A stretch of DNA of 64,000 nucleotides, from the NCBI RefSeq assembly GCF_003231305.1, contig NZ_QKVM01000027.1, positions 16,181-80,180 of the forward strand. The letters are read 5' to 3'. Origin of the DNA: Pseudomonas sichuanensis. Its GTDB lineage: Bacteria > Pseudomonadota > Gammaproteobacteria > Pseudomonadales > Pseudomonadaceae. The first letter of the stretch is position 1. Each line of letters opens with the position of its first letter. The notes below the pieces were generated by a model that saw only the letters and a program-made list of their open reading frames with translations, made no database searches and was not told the DNA's origin. The position numbers were made by a program, and so were the translations under genes. Positions 44,315 through 52,967 of this stretch are shown piece after piece.

Positions 44315-44642
44315 CGTGAGCTCCTGAAACAGTGGTGGAAGGTTGTGGCGGCTTGTACAGATTAGCTGGCGTCGCTTCGCTTGGCGCGTGCTCGAGGGTG
44401 CCCGAGCAACGCCGTCTCGTTCAAGCCCGGCAATGGCGAATGATTATGGCAGTGGGGCAACAGACGACAAGTGGCAATCTGCCGGTATCTGCCCATCAAA
44501 AGGCTCTAGCTCAGCTATTACGCTGCTTTCGGCCAGTCATTGGATCCATTCTCGTTCGTGAAAACCCCGTGCGTTTCGTCAAAGCTTGAGTACAATCATC
44601 GGCTTTTCCGGGCACCCCTTCGCCCTGCTCCTGGAAGTGCAA
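44315..44642. other. Gene-free gap with upstream region of the MHYT gene
   Basis: 328 bases. The right part is relatively AT-rich and contains TACAAT at 44590-44595, a possible -10 hexamer about 45 bases before the MHYT start; no clear -35 was found. A short open frame (44332-44589) lacks a binding site or recognisable motif and is not called. Confidence 0.4.
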
Positions 44643-46721
44643 ATGCTGATCGGTAGTTACTCCTCCTCGCTGGTGTTGATCTCGCTGTGCGTGGCCATTC
44701 TTGCCTCTTATACGGCCCTCGATCTGACCGGGCGCATCGCCACGGCCAAAGGGCGTGCGGTGCATCTGTGGATGGGGGGTGGGGCACTGGCCATGGGCAT
44801 CGGCATCTGGTCGATGCACTTCATCGGCATGCTCGCCTTCAGCCTGCCGATCAGCCTGGGTTACGACACCGCGCTGACGGCGCTGTCCCTGCTGATCGCG
44901 GTGCTGTCGTCGGGCTTTGCCCTGTGGCTGGTGAGCCAGCCGAAGTTGCCGTGGCTGCAGCTGGGCTTCGGTGCGCTGATCATGGGCACCGGCATCGCCT
45001 GCATGCACTACATGGGCATGGCCGCGCTGCGCATGCAGCCTGGGATCGACTATGACCCGACCCTGTTCGGCGCCTCCCTGGCCATAGCGGTAGGCGCATC
45101 GGCTGCGGCGCTGTGGATCGCCTTCCGTCTGCGCCAGCACACCCCGTATGTACGGCAGGTGCGTGGTGTGGCGGCGGTGGTGATGGGTATCGCCATCGTC
45201 GGCATGCACTACACCGGCATGGCGGCGGCGAACTTCCCCGAGGGCAGTTTCTGCGGTGCGCTGGCCGATGGCCTGGCGGGCGATGGCCTCGATTACCTAG
45301 TACTGATCACCACCCTGGCGGTGTTGGCCGTGGCCCTGCTCACTTCGGTGCTGGACGCGCGTCTGGAAGCGCGCACGGCGGAGCTGGCGCGTTCGCTGAC
45401 GCTGGCCAACCAGGAACTCACCCAACTGGCCCTGCATGACACCCTCACCGGGCTGCCCAACCGCACATTGCTGGCCGACCGCATCGAGCAAGCCATGGGC
45501 CGGGTGGCGGAGCAGGGCGGCTGCTTCGCCCTGATGTTCATCGACCTGGACGGTTTCAAACCGGTCAACGATGCCTTTGGCCACCATATCGGCGACCTGT
45601 TGCTCAAGGCGGTGGCGGCGCGCTTGCGCGGCCACCTGCACAGCCAGGACACCCTGGCGCGTATCGGCGGTGACGAGTTCGTGCTGCTGGTCGAGCTTGG
45701 CGAGCCGGACGATGCCATGAACGTCGCGGCCAAGCAGGTCAACCTGATGGCCAAGCCGTTCCGGGTGGCCGAGCATGACCTGATGCTGTCGGCCAGCCTG
45801 GGCATCGTGCTCTACCCAGGCAACGGCCTGGATCAGCATGAGCTGCTGCGCAACGCCGACGCCGCGATGTACCACGCCAAGAGTGCCGGCAAGAACGGCT
45901 ACAGCTTCTTCGACGCGTCGATGAACAGTAACGCGCGCCAGCAGCTGCAATTGCTGCAGGACTTGCGCACGGCGCTGGAGCATGGCCAGTTCCGCCTGCA
46001 TTACCAGCCCAAGTTCGACGCCGTCGCGCGCCAACCCATCGGCGCCGAGGCACTGCTGCGCTGGGAGCACCCGCAACATGGCCTGATGCTGCCGGACCGC
46101 TTTATCGGCCTTGCCGAAAAGACCGGGCTGATCATCCCCATCGGCGAGTGGGTGCTGGGCGAGGCCTGCCGGCAGATGCGTCAATGGTTGGGCGAGGGGC
46201 GGGAGGACTGGCGTATCGCGGTCAACCTGTCGGCGATCCAGTTCTGCCATGCCGGGCTGGTCGACAGCGTCGCCCAGGCCCTCGCCGATAACGGCCTGCC
46301 GGCCAACCGGCTGACCCTGGAAATCACCGAAACCACCGCCATGCGCGACGCCGATGCCAGCCTGATGGTGCTGCAGCGCCTATCGGACATGGGCGTGGAC
46401 CTGTCCATCGATGATTTCGGCACTGGTTATTCCAGCCTGATGTACCTCAAGCGCCTGCCGGCCAACGAGCTGAAGATCGACCGAGGGTTCGTCCGTGACC
46501 TGGAGCAGGACAGCGATGACGCGGCGATCGTCTCGGCCATCGTTGCGCTGGGCCAGGCACTGGGGTTGCGGATCGTCGCCGAGGGGGTGGAAACGGACCG
46601 CCAGCAGGATTTCCTGACCCGACTGGGCTGCGACTCGCTGCAGGGTTACCTGCTGGGGCAGCCGGTACCGCCCGAGCAGTTCATGAACGGGCTGGACACG
46701 CGGCGTGAGACGGTAGGCTAG
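44643..46721 (+). CDS. MHYT-GGDEF-EAL membrane cyclic di-GMP protein
   Basis: 692 residues from the ATG at 44643. The N-terminal membrane domain has seven helices and three MHYT-type motifs (MHFIGM, MHYMGM, MHYTGM), proposed to bind metal and sense oxygen, CO or NO. GGDEF is intact at about 342 and EAL at about 469 (AEALLRWEHP), with ISDDFGTGYSS-like SIDDFGTGYSSLMYL in the EAL domain. Both activities are possible. The architecture matches MucR/NbdA-type proteins of pseudomonads, which link gas sensing to alginate or biofilm dispersal. Confidence 0.9.
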   Translation: MLIGSYSSSLVLISLCVAILASYTALDLTGRIATAKGRAVHLWMGGGALAMGIGIWSMHFIGMLAFSLPISLGYDTALTALSLLIAVLSSGFALWLVSQPKLPWLQLGFGALIMGTGIACMHYMGMAALRMQPGIDYDPTLFGASLAIAVGASAAALWIAFRLRQHTPYVRQVRGVAAVVMGIAIVGMHYTGMAAANFPEGSFCGALADGLAGDGLDYLVLITTLAVLAVALLTSVLDARLEARTAELARSLTLANQELTQLALHDTLTGLPNRTLLADRIEQAMGRVAEQGGCFALMFIDLDGFKPVNDAFGHHIGDLLLKAVAARLRGHLHSQDTLARIGGDEFVLLVELGEPDDAMNVAAKQVNLMAKPFRVAEHDLMLSASLGIVLYPGNGLDQHELLRNADAAMYHAKSAGKNGYSFFDASMNSNARQQLQLLQDLRTALEHGQFRLHYQPKFDAVARQPIGAEALLRWEHPQHGLMLPDRFIGLAEKTGLIIPIGEWVLGEACRQMRQWLGEGREDWRIAVNLSAIQFCHAGLVDSVAQALADNGLPANRLTLEITETTAMRDADASLMVLQRLSDMGVDLSIDDFGTGYSSLMYLKRLPANELKIDRGFVRDLEQDSDDAAIVSAIVALGQALGLRIVAEGVETDRQQDFLTRLGCDSLQGYLLGQPVPPEQFMNGLDTRRETVG

Positions 46722-46981
46722 ACCGCGTCGCGCAGCGGGTTGAAGCGCAGGTCGAAGGTCTCCATCTCGGCCTCTACCGCTTCGATGATGCGCTCGACAT
46801 CGGTGGCGGCCATGATTGCCGCGCAGGGGATGCCGGCGATGGCCAGCAGGGTTTCACCGCTGGCGCGGTCGAAAAGCCGGGCGACCATGCTGCGTGGCGC
46901 ATCCATGCTGGCTTCGAAACCCAGAGGATGGAAATGCCAACGCATCACCTGGCAGGCGTTGGGGAACGTCATCTTGTTCAT
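46718..46981 (-). CDS. DUF1652-family small protein
   Basis: 87 residues. The block SMVARLFDRASGETLLAIAG, then ATDVERIIEAVEAEM, resembles DUF1652 proteins, which are small and largely confined to pseudomonads. No signal peptide or membrane segment is present. It overlaps the end of the MHYT gene by 4 bases tail to tail. The function is unknown. Confidence 0.6.
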   Translation of the reverse strand: MNKMTFPNACQVMRWHFHPLGFEASMDAPRSMVARLFDRASGETLLAIAGIPCAAIMAATDVERIIEAVEAEMETFDLRFNPLRDAV

Positions 46982-47280
46982 GCCAGCCTCCTTGTTCGTT
47001 GCTGAACGGGGTGATGTCGAAGTTTGAAGTCAGACAGGCCTTACCTGGCCGTCGGAATCTAACCATAGCAGTCGCCACGGCAACGTTCCGCGCAAAACAT
47101 GACAAATGTGTTAATGCATGACGGCCGTCACAGTGGCCTGTTGACGACCGGCTGGCGGCCGACGGCCTGGGCAAACGTTTTCCCGCAAGGGGTGGGGGCT
47201 GACGCCGGTGCCTGCTCTGCTATGTTTACCGACAGCGCGTTTCGGACCAGCGGCGCTGCCGGGCAGACAGGGAGACAGTC
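46982..47280. other. Gene-free gap upstream of the aruH-like gene
   Basis: 299 bases between divergent genes. It has a ribosome binding site (AGGGAGA) before 47281 and an AT-rich stretch near 47095-47120. No palindrome, repeat or additional gene is evident. Confidence 0.4.
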
Positions 47281-48510
47281 ATGCGTTACGCCACGCTCAC
47301 CCAACGTATCGCCGGCGACGCGGCTGCCGCCTGGGACATCCACTACCAGGCCCAGGCCCTGCGCAAGCAAGGCCGCGAGGTCTTCCTGCTGTCGGTGGGC
47401 GACCCGGATTTCGATACCCCCGCAGCGGTGGTTGAAACCGCCGTGAGCAGCCTGCGCCGGGGCGACACCCATTACAGCGATGTGCGCGGCAGCCTGGCCC
47501 TGCGCGAGGCGATCGTGCGCCAGCGCCGACTGGCGCTGCACCCGGACCAGGTGGTGGTCACCGCTGGTGCCCAATGCGCCCTGTACACCACCTTCCAGTG
47601 CCTGTTCGAAGCCGGTGACGAAGTGATCGTCGCCGAGCCCATGTATGTCACTTATCACGGCGTGTTCGGTGCTTGCGGGGCGCAGGCGGTGCAGGTGGCC
47701 GTGCGGCCGGAGCAGGGGTTTCGCCTCGACCCCGAGGCGGTGGCCCGGGCCATCACCCCGCGTACCCGCGGGTTGCTGCTCAACAGCCCGCACAACCCTA
47801 CCGGTGCGGTGATCCCTTTGGCAGACCTGCGCCGTCTGGCGCAATTGTGCCGCAAGCATGACCTGTGGCTGGTGTGCGACGAGGTCTACCGGGGTCTGCT
47901 GTATGAAGGCGAGGCGCCCAGCCCGTTGGGCCTGCCGGGCATGGCCGAGCGCTGCGTGGTGATCGACAGCCTGTCCAAGACCCATGCCATGAGCGGCTGG
48001 CGGATTGGCTGGGTGATCGGGCCGCCGGCGCTGGCCGAGCACCTGAGCAACCTGGCGATGGCGATGCTGTTCGGCCTGCCGGAGTTCGTGATGCAGGCCG
48101 CTTGCGTGGCGCTGCAGCAGCAACTGCCCGAAGTGGCGTGCATGCGCGAGGCTTACCGCCAGCGGCGCGATCGGGTGTGCGCGGTGCTCGAAGGCTGCCC
48201 AGGCGTGCAGCCCCACCGGCCGGCCGGGGGCATGTTCGTGATGCTCGACATTCGCGCCACCGGGCTCAGCGCCCAGGCCTTCGCCCAGCGCCTGCTCGAC
48301 GAGCAAGGCGTGGCGCTGCTGCCTGGAGATGCCTTCGGGCCGAGCGCTGCCGGGCATGTACGTCTGGGCCTGGTGCTGGACGCCGAGGTGCTGGAGCAGG
48401 TATGCCGACGGATCGCCGCCTGTGCGCGGCGCCTGCTAGCCGAGCAGGCCGGCGGCGATGTTGATGGTGAAACCGAGGATCGCCGTGTTGAACACGAAGC
48501 CTACCAATGA
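47281..48510 (+). CDS. aruH: Arginine:pyruvate transaminase-like class I aminotransferase
   Basis: 409 residues. From the first residues (MRYATLTQRIAGDAAAAWDI) to the blocks LSVGDPDFDTPAAVVETA and GAQCALYTTFQCLFEAGDEV it follows P. aeruginosa AruH as I know it. The PLP lysine is in SLSKTHAMSGWRIGW and the C-terminal arginine in HVRLGLVL. AruH moves the amino group of L-arginine to pyruvate in the arginine transaminase pathway; aruI is not next to it here. The last 17-25 residues (GGDVDGETEDRRVEHEAYQ) exceed the usual family end and overlap the convergent gene. Confidence 0.75.
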   Translation: MRYATLTQRIAGDAAAAWDIHYQAQALRKQGREVFLLSVGDPDFDTPAAVVETAVSSLRRGDTHYSDVRGSLALREAIVRQRRLALHPDQVVVTAGAQCALYTTFQCLFEAGDEVIVAEPMYVTYHGVFGACGAQAVQVAVRPEQGFRLDPEAVARAITPRTRGLLLNSPHNPTGAVIPLADLRRLAQLCRKHDLWLVCDEVYRGLLYEGEAPSPLGLPGMAERCVVIDSLSKTHAMSGWRIGWVIGPPALAEHLSNLAMAMLFGLPEFVMQAACVALQQQLPEVACMREAYRQRRDRVCAVLEGCPGVQPHRPAGGMFVMLDIRATGLSAQAFAQRLLDEQGVALLPGDAFGPSAAGHVRLGLVLDAEVLEQVCRRIAACARRLLAEQAGGDVDGETEDRRVEHEAYQ

Positions 48511-49083
48511 GTGGGCCAGCACCACCCGGCGCATGGCGCGCCCGCCGACCCCCACGTCCGAGGTCTGCACGGCGACGCTGATGGTGAACGAGAAATAGTG
48601 GAAGTCCCAGTAGTCCGGGTTGCGCTCGCCATCGGCGAAACGCAGCGGTGGTTCGTGGCAGTTGCCGGTGTAGAACAGCCGAGCGTAGTGCAGGCTGAAG
48701 ATGCAGCCGATCATCAGCCATGAGCCGGCAACGGTGAGGCCGGTGTACAGGTAGTGCAGGGCCAGGGCGTTGCCCGCAAGCCCCCGGCTTGAAACCAGCT
48801 GCAGGGTCACCGCGGCGAGGCTGGCGATGGCGGCGACGCTCACGGCGACCAGCACCAGGCCGGCGTTTTCGTCCTCGACGCGGGCCACCTTGCGCACCCT
48901 GTCGGGCGTGGCCCGCAGGCTGAGCCAGAGGACCATCAGCAGGTACAGCCAGACCCCGAGGTTCCAGCCGGCGAGGATGTGCTGCACGGTGTCGTCGGCC
49001 GGGATCAGCCAGGCGCCGGCAAGGCCGGCCAAGGTGGCGAGGGTGAGACGGGGGTGGGTACGGGTCAGGTGGTGGAAGGCCAT
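48436..49083 (-). CDS. DUF1345-family membrane protein
   Basis: 215 residues from the ATG at 49083. Five membrane helices and the block NPDYWDFHYFSFTISVAVQT, then SDVGVGGRAMRRVVLAHSLV, identify DUF1345. The function is unknown. Its last 25 codons lie opposite the end of the aminotransferase gene, a 75-bp convergent overlap. Confidence 0.8.
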   Translation of the reverse strand: MAFHHLTRTHPRLTLATLAGLAGAWLIPADDTVQHILAGWNLGVWLYLLMVLWLSLRATPDRVRKVARVEDENAGLVLVAVSVAAIASLAAVTLQLVSSRGLAGNALALHYLYTGLTVAGSWLMIGCIFSLHYARLFYTGNCHEPPLRFADGERNPDYWDFHYFSFTISVAVQTSDVGVGGRAMRRVVLAHSLVGFVFNTAILGFTINIAAGLLG

Positions 49084-49191
49084 GCGGTCTCGTTGTTGGA
49101 GAAGGATGCCGTTCAACTGTAGTCCACTCTGCTGCCCTTGGCGGTTCGGCGCTCCCACAGTGGAAGCACTTCTTGATCTATACGCTGTACC

Positions 49192-49235
49192 TGTGGGCGC
49201 GGGCTTGCCCGCGAAGGGCTGCGAAGCAGCCCCAT
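49192..49235. repeat. REP sequence
   Basis: A single GTGGGCGCGGGCTTGCCCGC unit followed by GGGCTGC-GCAGCCC, between the DUF1345 and nnrS genes. Confidence 0.75.
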
Positions 49236-49261
49236 TTTGGCTTCACTGACCTGTAGCAGGA

Positions 49262-50443
49262 CTAACCCGGCATCCCATCTACACGGGGCCGCAGCAGAAT
49301 CGGCAGGTAGTGCCAAACGAACAGCAGCAACGCCGTGCAGCCGAACACCACCGAAAGCCCCAGCCCCAGTGACGTGAAGGGCGTCACCAGCACCCGGGCA
49401 ACCGCGGCCAGCTGGATCAGGGCAAACGTCCAGCCGATGCTGCGCGGCACCTGCAAAGGCCGCCCGGTATGCCCCAGGCTGACCCGCGCCATCATCGCCA
49501 CGATCAGCCCGGTCATCGCCCCCACCGTCAGCGCGTGGGCCGGCAGGCTGGGGTTGAGCGCGATACCCGTATGCCACAGAGCCAGGCCCAGGCAGGCCGG
49601 GATCAGCCAGGCATAGGCCAGGTGCAGCGACCACAACAGCGGCAGCCGCCATAGGCCACGGTCGTGCCACAACGCCAGGCGCACCGCGTGCAGCACAGCG
49701 AGGGCAGCGAACAGTACCGCCATGGCGGGTTGTGGCGTGTCCTCGAGGCCGAGCACATAACTGACCGGCAGGGCCACGCTGCCCAGCAGGCAGGCGCGGT
49801 CGAGCCAGGGCCGGGCAGGGGCGGGGCTCATGTTGCCCAGGCCACGGCGGGTGAAGAACGGGATGACCCGCCCGCCGATCACGCTCATCATCGCCGCCAC
49901 CAGCCACAACCCGGCGAGCACGCCACGCCGTTGCCACGCCTCGTCCTGGTTCAGCCAGCCGAACAGGGTGATCCACTGGCAGCTGGCGAGCAGCAGCACC
50001 AGCGCCACGATCGGGTAGTTGTTGCGCAAACGCCGCTGGATGATCGGCCGCGCCAGGGCCAGCGCCACCAGCGGCAGGAATGCGCCATGCACGGCCACCA
50101 GCAGCGCTGGCGGCAGCGCCAGGAACCAACTGGCGCGACCCAGCAGCCAAAGCAGGAACAGCCCCTGCAGCCAGCGCCCGCTGAGGCCGGGCAGGCCGCT
50201 CCAGTTCTGCACTGCCGTGAGCAGGAAGCCGGCGACGATCGCCACGGCAAAGCCGAACAGCATCTCATGCCGGTGCCAGGCGAGCATGCCGCCAGGGGCC
50301 GTGGTATGCAGTGCGCCGCTGAGCGCCCCGGCCCATAGCAACAGGGCGAGCAAAGCGAACAGGCTGCCGCCGAGGAAGAACGGTCGAAAAGCCAGGGCCC
50401 AGAGGGCCTGGCGCGGACGGGCGGCAATCGGCTGGACAAGCAT
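49262..50443 (-). CDS. nnrS: NnrS-family membrane protein
   Basis: 393 residues from the ATG at 50443. Twelve membrane helices are visible. NnrS signature blocks: ALAFRPFFLGGSLFALLALL at the start, WHRHEMLFGFAVAIVAGFLL, and GGRVIPFFTRRGL in the middle. NnrS proteins contain haem and copper and protect against nitric oxide. No denitrification genes are nearby. Upstream DNA has a CCTTGA/TCAAGG palindrome and three GTC-N5-GAC repeats. Confidence 0.85.
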   Translation of the reverse strand: MLVQPIAARPRQALWALAFRPFFLGGSLFALLALLLWAGALSGALHTTAPGGMLAWHRHEMLFGFAVAIVAGFLLTAVQNWSGLPGLSGRWLQGLFLLWLLGRASWFLALPPALLVAVHGAFLPLVALALARPIIQRRLRNNYPIVALVLLLASCQWITLFGWLNQDEAWQRRGVLAGLWLVAAMMSVIGGRVIPFFTRRGLGNMSPAPARPWLDRACLLGSVALPVSYVLGLEDTPQPAMAVLFAALAVLHAVRLALWHDRGLWRLPLLWSLHLAYAWLIPACLGLALWHTGIALNPSLPAHALTVGAMTGLIVAMMARVSLGHTGRPLQVPRSIGWTFALIQLAAVARVLVTPFTSLGLGLSVVFGCTALLLFVWHYLPILLRPRVDGMPG

Positions 50444-50511
50444 GGCAAGACCCTTGGTTCGATCACAGAGGTTGAATGGGGTAACATCACAATCCGTGCC
50501 AGCGCTCAAAC

Positions 50512-50526
50512 CCTTGAATATCAAGG
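50512..50526. promoter_or_regulatory. CCTTGA-N3-TCAAGG palindrome upstream of nnrS
   Basis: A 15-bp perfect inverted repeat about 70 bases upstream of the nnrS start. It resembles but does not match the FNR/DNR box (TTGAT-N4-ATCAA), because the spacing between TTGA and TCAA is only 3. Confidence 0.4.
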
Positions 50527-50543
50527 TGATGGCACTTCATCGA

Positions 50544-50600
50544 GTCATATTGACCCGATTATTTTGTTGTCGTTTTGACATCTATGTGCGTCATAACGAC
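50544..50600. promoter_or_regulatory. Three GTC-N5-GAC iterons between nnrS and the recombinase
   Basis: GTCATATTGAC (50544-50554), GTCGTTTTGAC (50569-50579) and GTCATAACGAC (50590-50600) are alike, each nearly palindromic. The second and third also form an imperfect 11-bp inverted repeat (10 of 11) with 10 bases between. They lie in the 210-bp divergent gap, the last 53 bases before the recombinase start. Confidence 0.5.
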
Positions 50601-50653
50601 TCGCTTCACGCTTTGCTTGATCATGAGCAAGGCTTCGCTACAGGATCCCCGTT

Positions 50654-51568
50654 GTGATTGACCTCGCGCGCAACCCGCTGCTGCAGTACCTGGCCCGCCT
50701 GGCCCCGTCCAGTCAGCTGACCATGCGCTATATCCTCCAGGACGCGGCTGACCGCCTGGGTTTCGTCGATGCCGACATCGCCGATGTGCCGTGGCACCAC
50801 CTCGAGCCCGGCCATGTGATCGCCCTGGTTGCCGCCCTGCGTGCCGACGGCTATGCCCCCAACACCTCTTCGCTGTACGTCAACGCCGTGCGCGGGGTGA
50901 TGAACGAAGCCTGGCGGCTGGGGCAGATCGAGCATGAACAGCTGCTGAAGATCCGCGAGATCAAGCCTGCCAGCGGCAGCCGCCTGCCCCCGGGGCGCAA
51001 CCTGCGGCGTAGCCTGATCCGTGAGCTGATGGAGGTCTGCGCCGCCGACCCGCGGCCCCAGGGCGTGCGCGATGCGGCGATCCTCGCGCTGCTGTATGGC
51101 ACCGGCATGCGCAAGTCGGAGTCGGTGGACATCGACCTGGCCCAGGTGGACTTCCAGGAGCGCTGCGTGCAGGTGCTGGGCAAGGGCAACCGCCAGTTGC
51201 TCAAGTACGCCCCGGCCTGGGCCTTCGACAAGCTCTCGGCCTGGCTCGAACTGCGCCGCCAGCACCTGCCGGCCGGCGAGCGTGACGACAGTTTCCTGTT
51301 CAACCGTATCCGCCGCGGCAGCCACATCACCCGCGCGCGCATCACCAAGCACGCCATCTACTACATCGCCCGCCAGCGCGGGGCGCAGGTGGGGGCGAAG
51401 ATCATGCCCCACGACTTTCGCCGGGCGTTCATCACCCGGGTGATCGAGGAACATGACCTGTCGATCGCCCAGAAGCTGGCGCACCACGCCAATATCCAGA
51501 CCACGGCGATTTATGACAGGCGCGATGACAACGAGCGGCGCCGGGCGGTGGAACGCTTCGACTATTGA
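50654..51568 (+). CDS. Tyrosine recombinase (phage integrase family), stand-alone
   Basis: 304 residues from a GTG at 50654. The N-terminal SAM-like DNA-binding region is about residues 1-105. The catalytic set is complete: Arg153 (TGMRKSE), Lys177 (LGKGNRQ), His253 and Arg256 (PHDFRRAF), His278 (LAHHANIQ) and Tyr287 (AIYDRR). It should therefore be an active recombinase. There are no phage, transposon or integron genes around it, so it is either a domesticated enzyme or the remnant of an element; inverted repeats upstream may be its sites. Confidence 0.85.
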   Translation: MIDLARNPLLQYLARLAPSSQLTMRYILQDAADRLGFVDADIADVPWHHLEPGHVIALVAALRADGYAPNTSSLYVNAVRGVMNEAWRLGQIEHEQLLKIREIKPASGSRLPPGRNLRRSLIRELMEVCAADPRPQGVRDAAILALLYGTGMRKSESVDIDLAQVDFQERCVQVLGKGNRQLLKYAPAWAFDKLSAWLELRRQHLPAGERDDSFLFNRIRRGSHITRARITKHAIYYIARQRGAQVGAKIMPHDFRRAFITRVIEEHDLSIAQKLAHHANIQTTAIYDRRDDNERRRAVERFDY

Positions 51569-51592
51569 GCAGTACCTGTCGGCGCAGCTGCT

Positions 51593-51708
51593 GGCCCCAT
51601 CGCTGGCAAGCCAGCTCCCACCTCGAGCGTGCTTACCACCCGTTATGCGCTCCTACAGCGGATGTGCAAGTCCATTGTGTGGGAGCCGGCTTGCCGGCGA
51701 TGAGGCCA
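51593..51708. repeat. REP doublet
   Basis: Inverted pair (GCTGGCAAGCCAGC and GCCGGCTTGCCGGC arms) with flanks GGCCCCATCG and CGATGAGGCC, between the recombinase and diguanylate cyclase genes. Confidence 0.85.
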
Positions 51709-51748
51709 GTGCAGGTAACCCAGGGCCGTCTCCCCCCAAAGGACCACC

Positions 51749-52903
51749 TCACGCCCCGGCGTATTGCAACACCCGGCTGCGCCCCTGCTGCTTGGCCGCA
51801 TACAGCGCATGGTCGGCCATCGACAGCAGCCGTGACAGGTCGCATTCCTGTGCCGGCCGGCTGACGATGCCGATGCTCACCCCCAACTGGCCGGGTTCCA
51901 GCATCGGCAGCCCGGCAAACCCGGCGCAGATGCGCTGCGCCACGGCATCAGCGGCTGCGGCGTCGCTGCCGCGCAGCAGGCAAGCGAACTCTTCGCCGCC
52001 GATCCGTGCGAACAGATCGTCGCGGCGCAGGTGGCTCGCCGTTTCGTTGGCGAACGCAATCAGCACTTCGTCCCCCTTGGGGTGACCGTAGTGGTCGTTG
52101 ATCTGCTTGAAGTGGTCGAGATCGCACAGCAGCAGGGTTACCGGCATACGGCGGGCAGCGCATTCGCGCAGCAACTGCTCGCCACCTTCCATGAATGCAC
52201 GGCGGTTCTCGATGCCGGTCAACGGGTCGCTGTAGGCTGCGGCCCGCAATTGAATCTCGGCGCGCTCACGGACCATCGCCAGGATGACGTAGGAAATGCC
52301 GATGGCGAACAGCATCGATTCAAACAGGATCAAGGCAAACAGCGCCGGGGAACCGGCTTGCAGGGTGATCGCTCGGGCGAGGGCGTCACCCTCGTCGACC
52401 CAGGCGCGGATGAAGTAGATCAGCGCATGCAGGCTGGTGAGGATCAGCGCGGGGGTGTACGACACCTGCAGGTGTACCCGCGGCCACTTCAGCTCGGCGA
52501 TGCTCAGCAGGGTATAGCCGAGGGTCGCGATGGAATAGACCTTCACCCGCAGGCCAAGATCGTCATGGAAGCCCGGCCACAGGCTGAACAGCCACCACCA
52601 CACGGCCCCCGCCAGCAGCAGCGGCCAGTGCGGCGTGCGCCCACCGAGCACGCGCATGGCCGTCCAGCCAAGGCCGGCAGCGGCCAACAGCAGGCTGTTG
52701 CCCAGCACCAGTGCCAGGTAGTCCATGCCCAGGCCGCGCAGGCCGGTCAGCCCCACGCCAACCGTGGAGGCCAGCAGCATCGCGCCCAGATAGCCCAGGC
52801 TCGGGTCGCCGGCGCAGCGCCGCCAGGCGTGCAGGGTGAGAATGCTCATCAGGGTGAAGATGAACACGGCGACCAGCATCAGGGTCGGCAGGCTAAGCGG
52901 CAC
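51749..52903 (-). CDS. Membrane-bound diguanylate cyclase
   Basis: 384 residues. Six to seven membrane helices occupy residues 1-205; a GGDEF domain follows with an active-site GGEEF (FARIGGEEFACLL) and the PLTGIENRRAF motif. There is no EAL domain. An inhibitory-site RxxD motif 5 residues before GGEEF is not evident (the preceding bases code RRDDLFARI). It should synthesise cyclic di-GMP in response to an unknown signal at the membrane. Confidence 0.9.
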   Translation of the reverse strand: MPLSLPTLMLVAVFIFTLMSILTLHAWRRCAGDPSLGYLGAMLLASTVGVGLTGLRGLGMDYLALVLGNSLLLAAAGLGWTAMRVLGGRTPHWPLLLAGAVWWWLFSLWPGFHDDLGLRVKVYSIATLGYTLLSIAELKWPRVHLQVSYTPALILTSLHALIYFIRAWVDEGDALARAITLQAGSPALFALILFESMLFAIGISYVILAMVRERAEIQLRAAAYSDPLTGIENRRAFMEGGEQLLRECAARRMPVTLLLCDLDHFKQINDHYGHPKGDEVLIAFANETASHLRRDDLFARIGGEEFACLLRGSDAAAADAVAQRICAGFAGLPMLEPGQLGVSIGIVSRPAQECDLSRLLSMADHALYAAKQQGRSRVLQYAGA

Positions 52904-52967
52904 GTGGCGGGGCTCTCGGGATAAACCGCGAATGCTAAGCCAGGTGTGTGGCCATTTGCTACCGCGC

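Noticed and set aside
44332..44589. Short open frame before the MHYT gene
   Set aside because: No ribosome binding site, no motif, and no signal peptide; the region is better explained as promoter DNA.
50512..50526. FNR/DNR box before nnrS
   Set aside because: TTGA and TCAA are only 3 bases apart, whereas the consensus TTGAT-N4-ATCAA needs 6; kept only as an unnamed palindrome.
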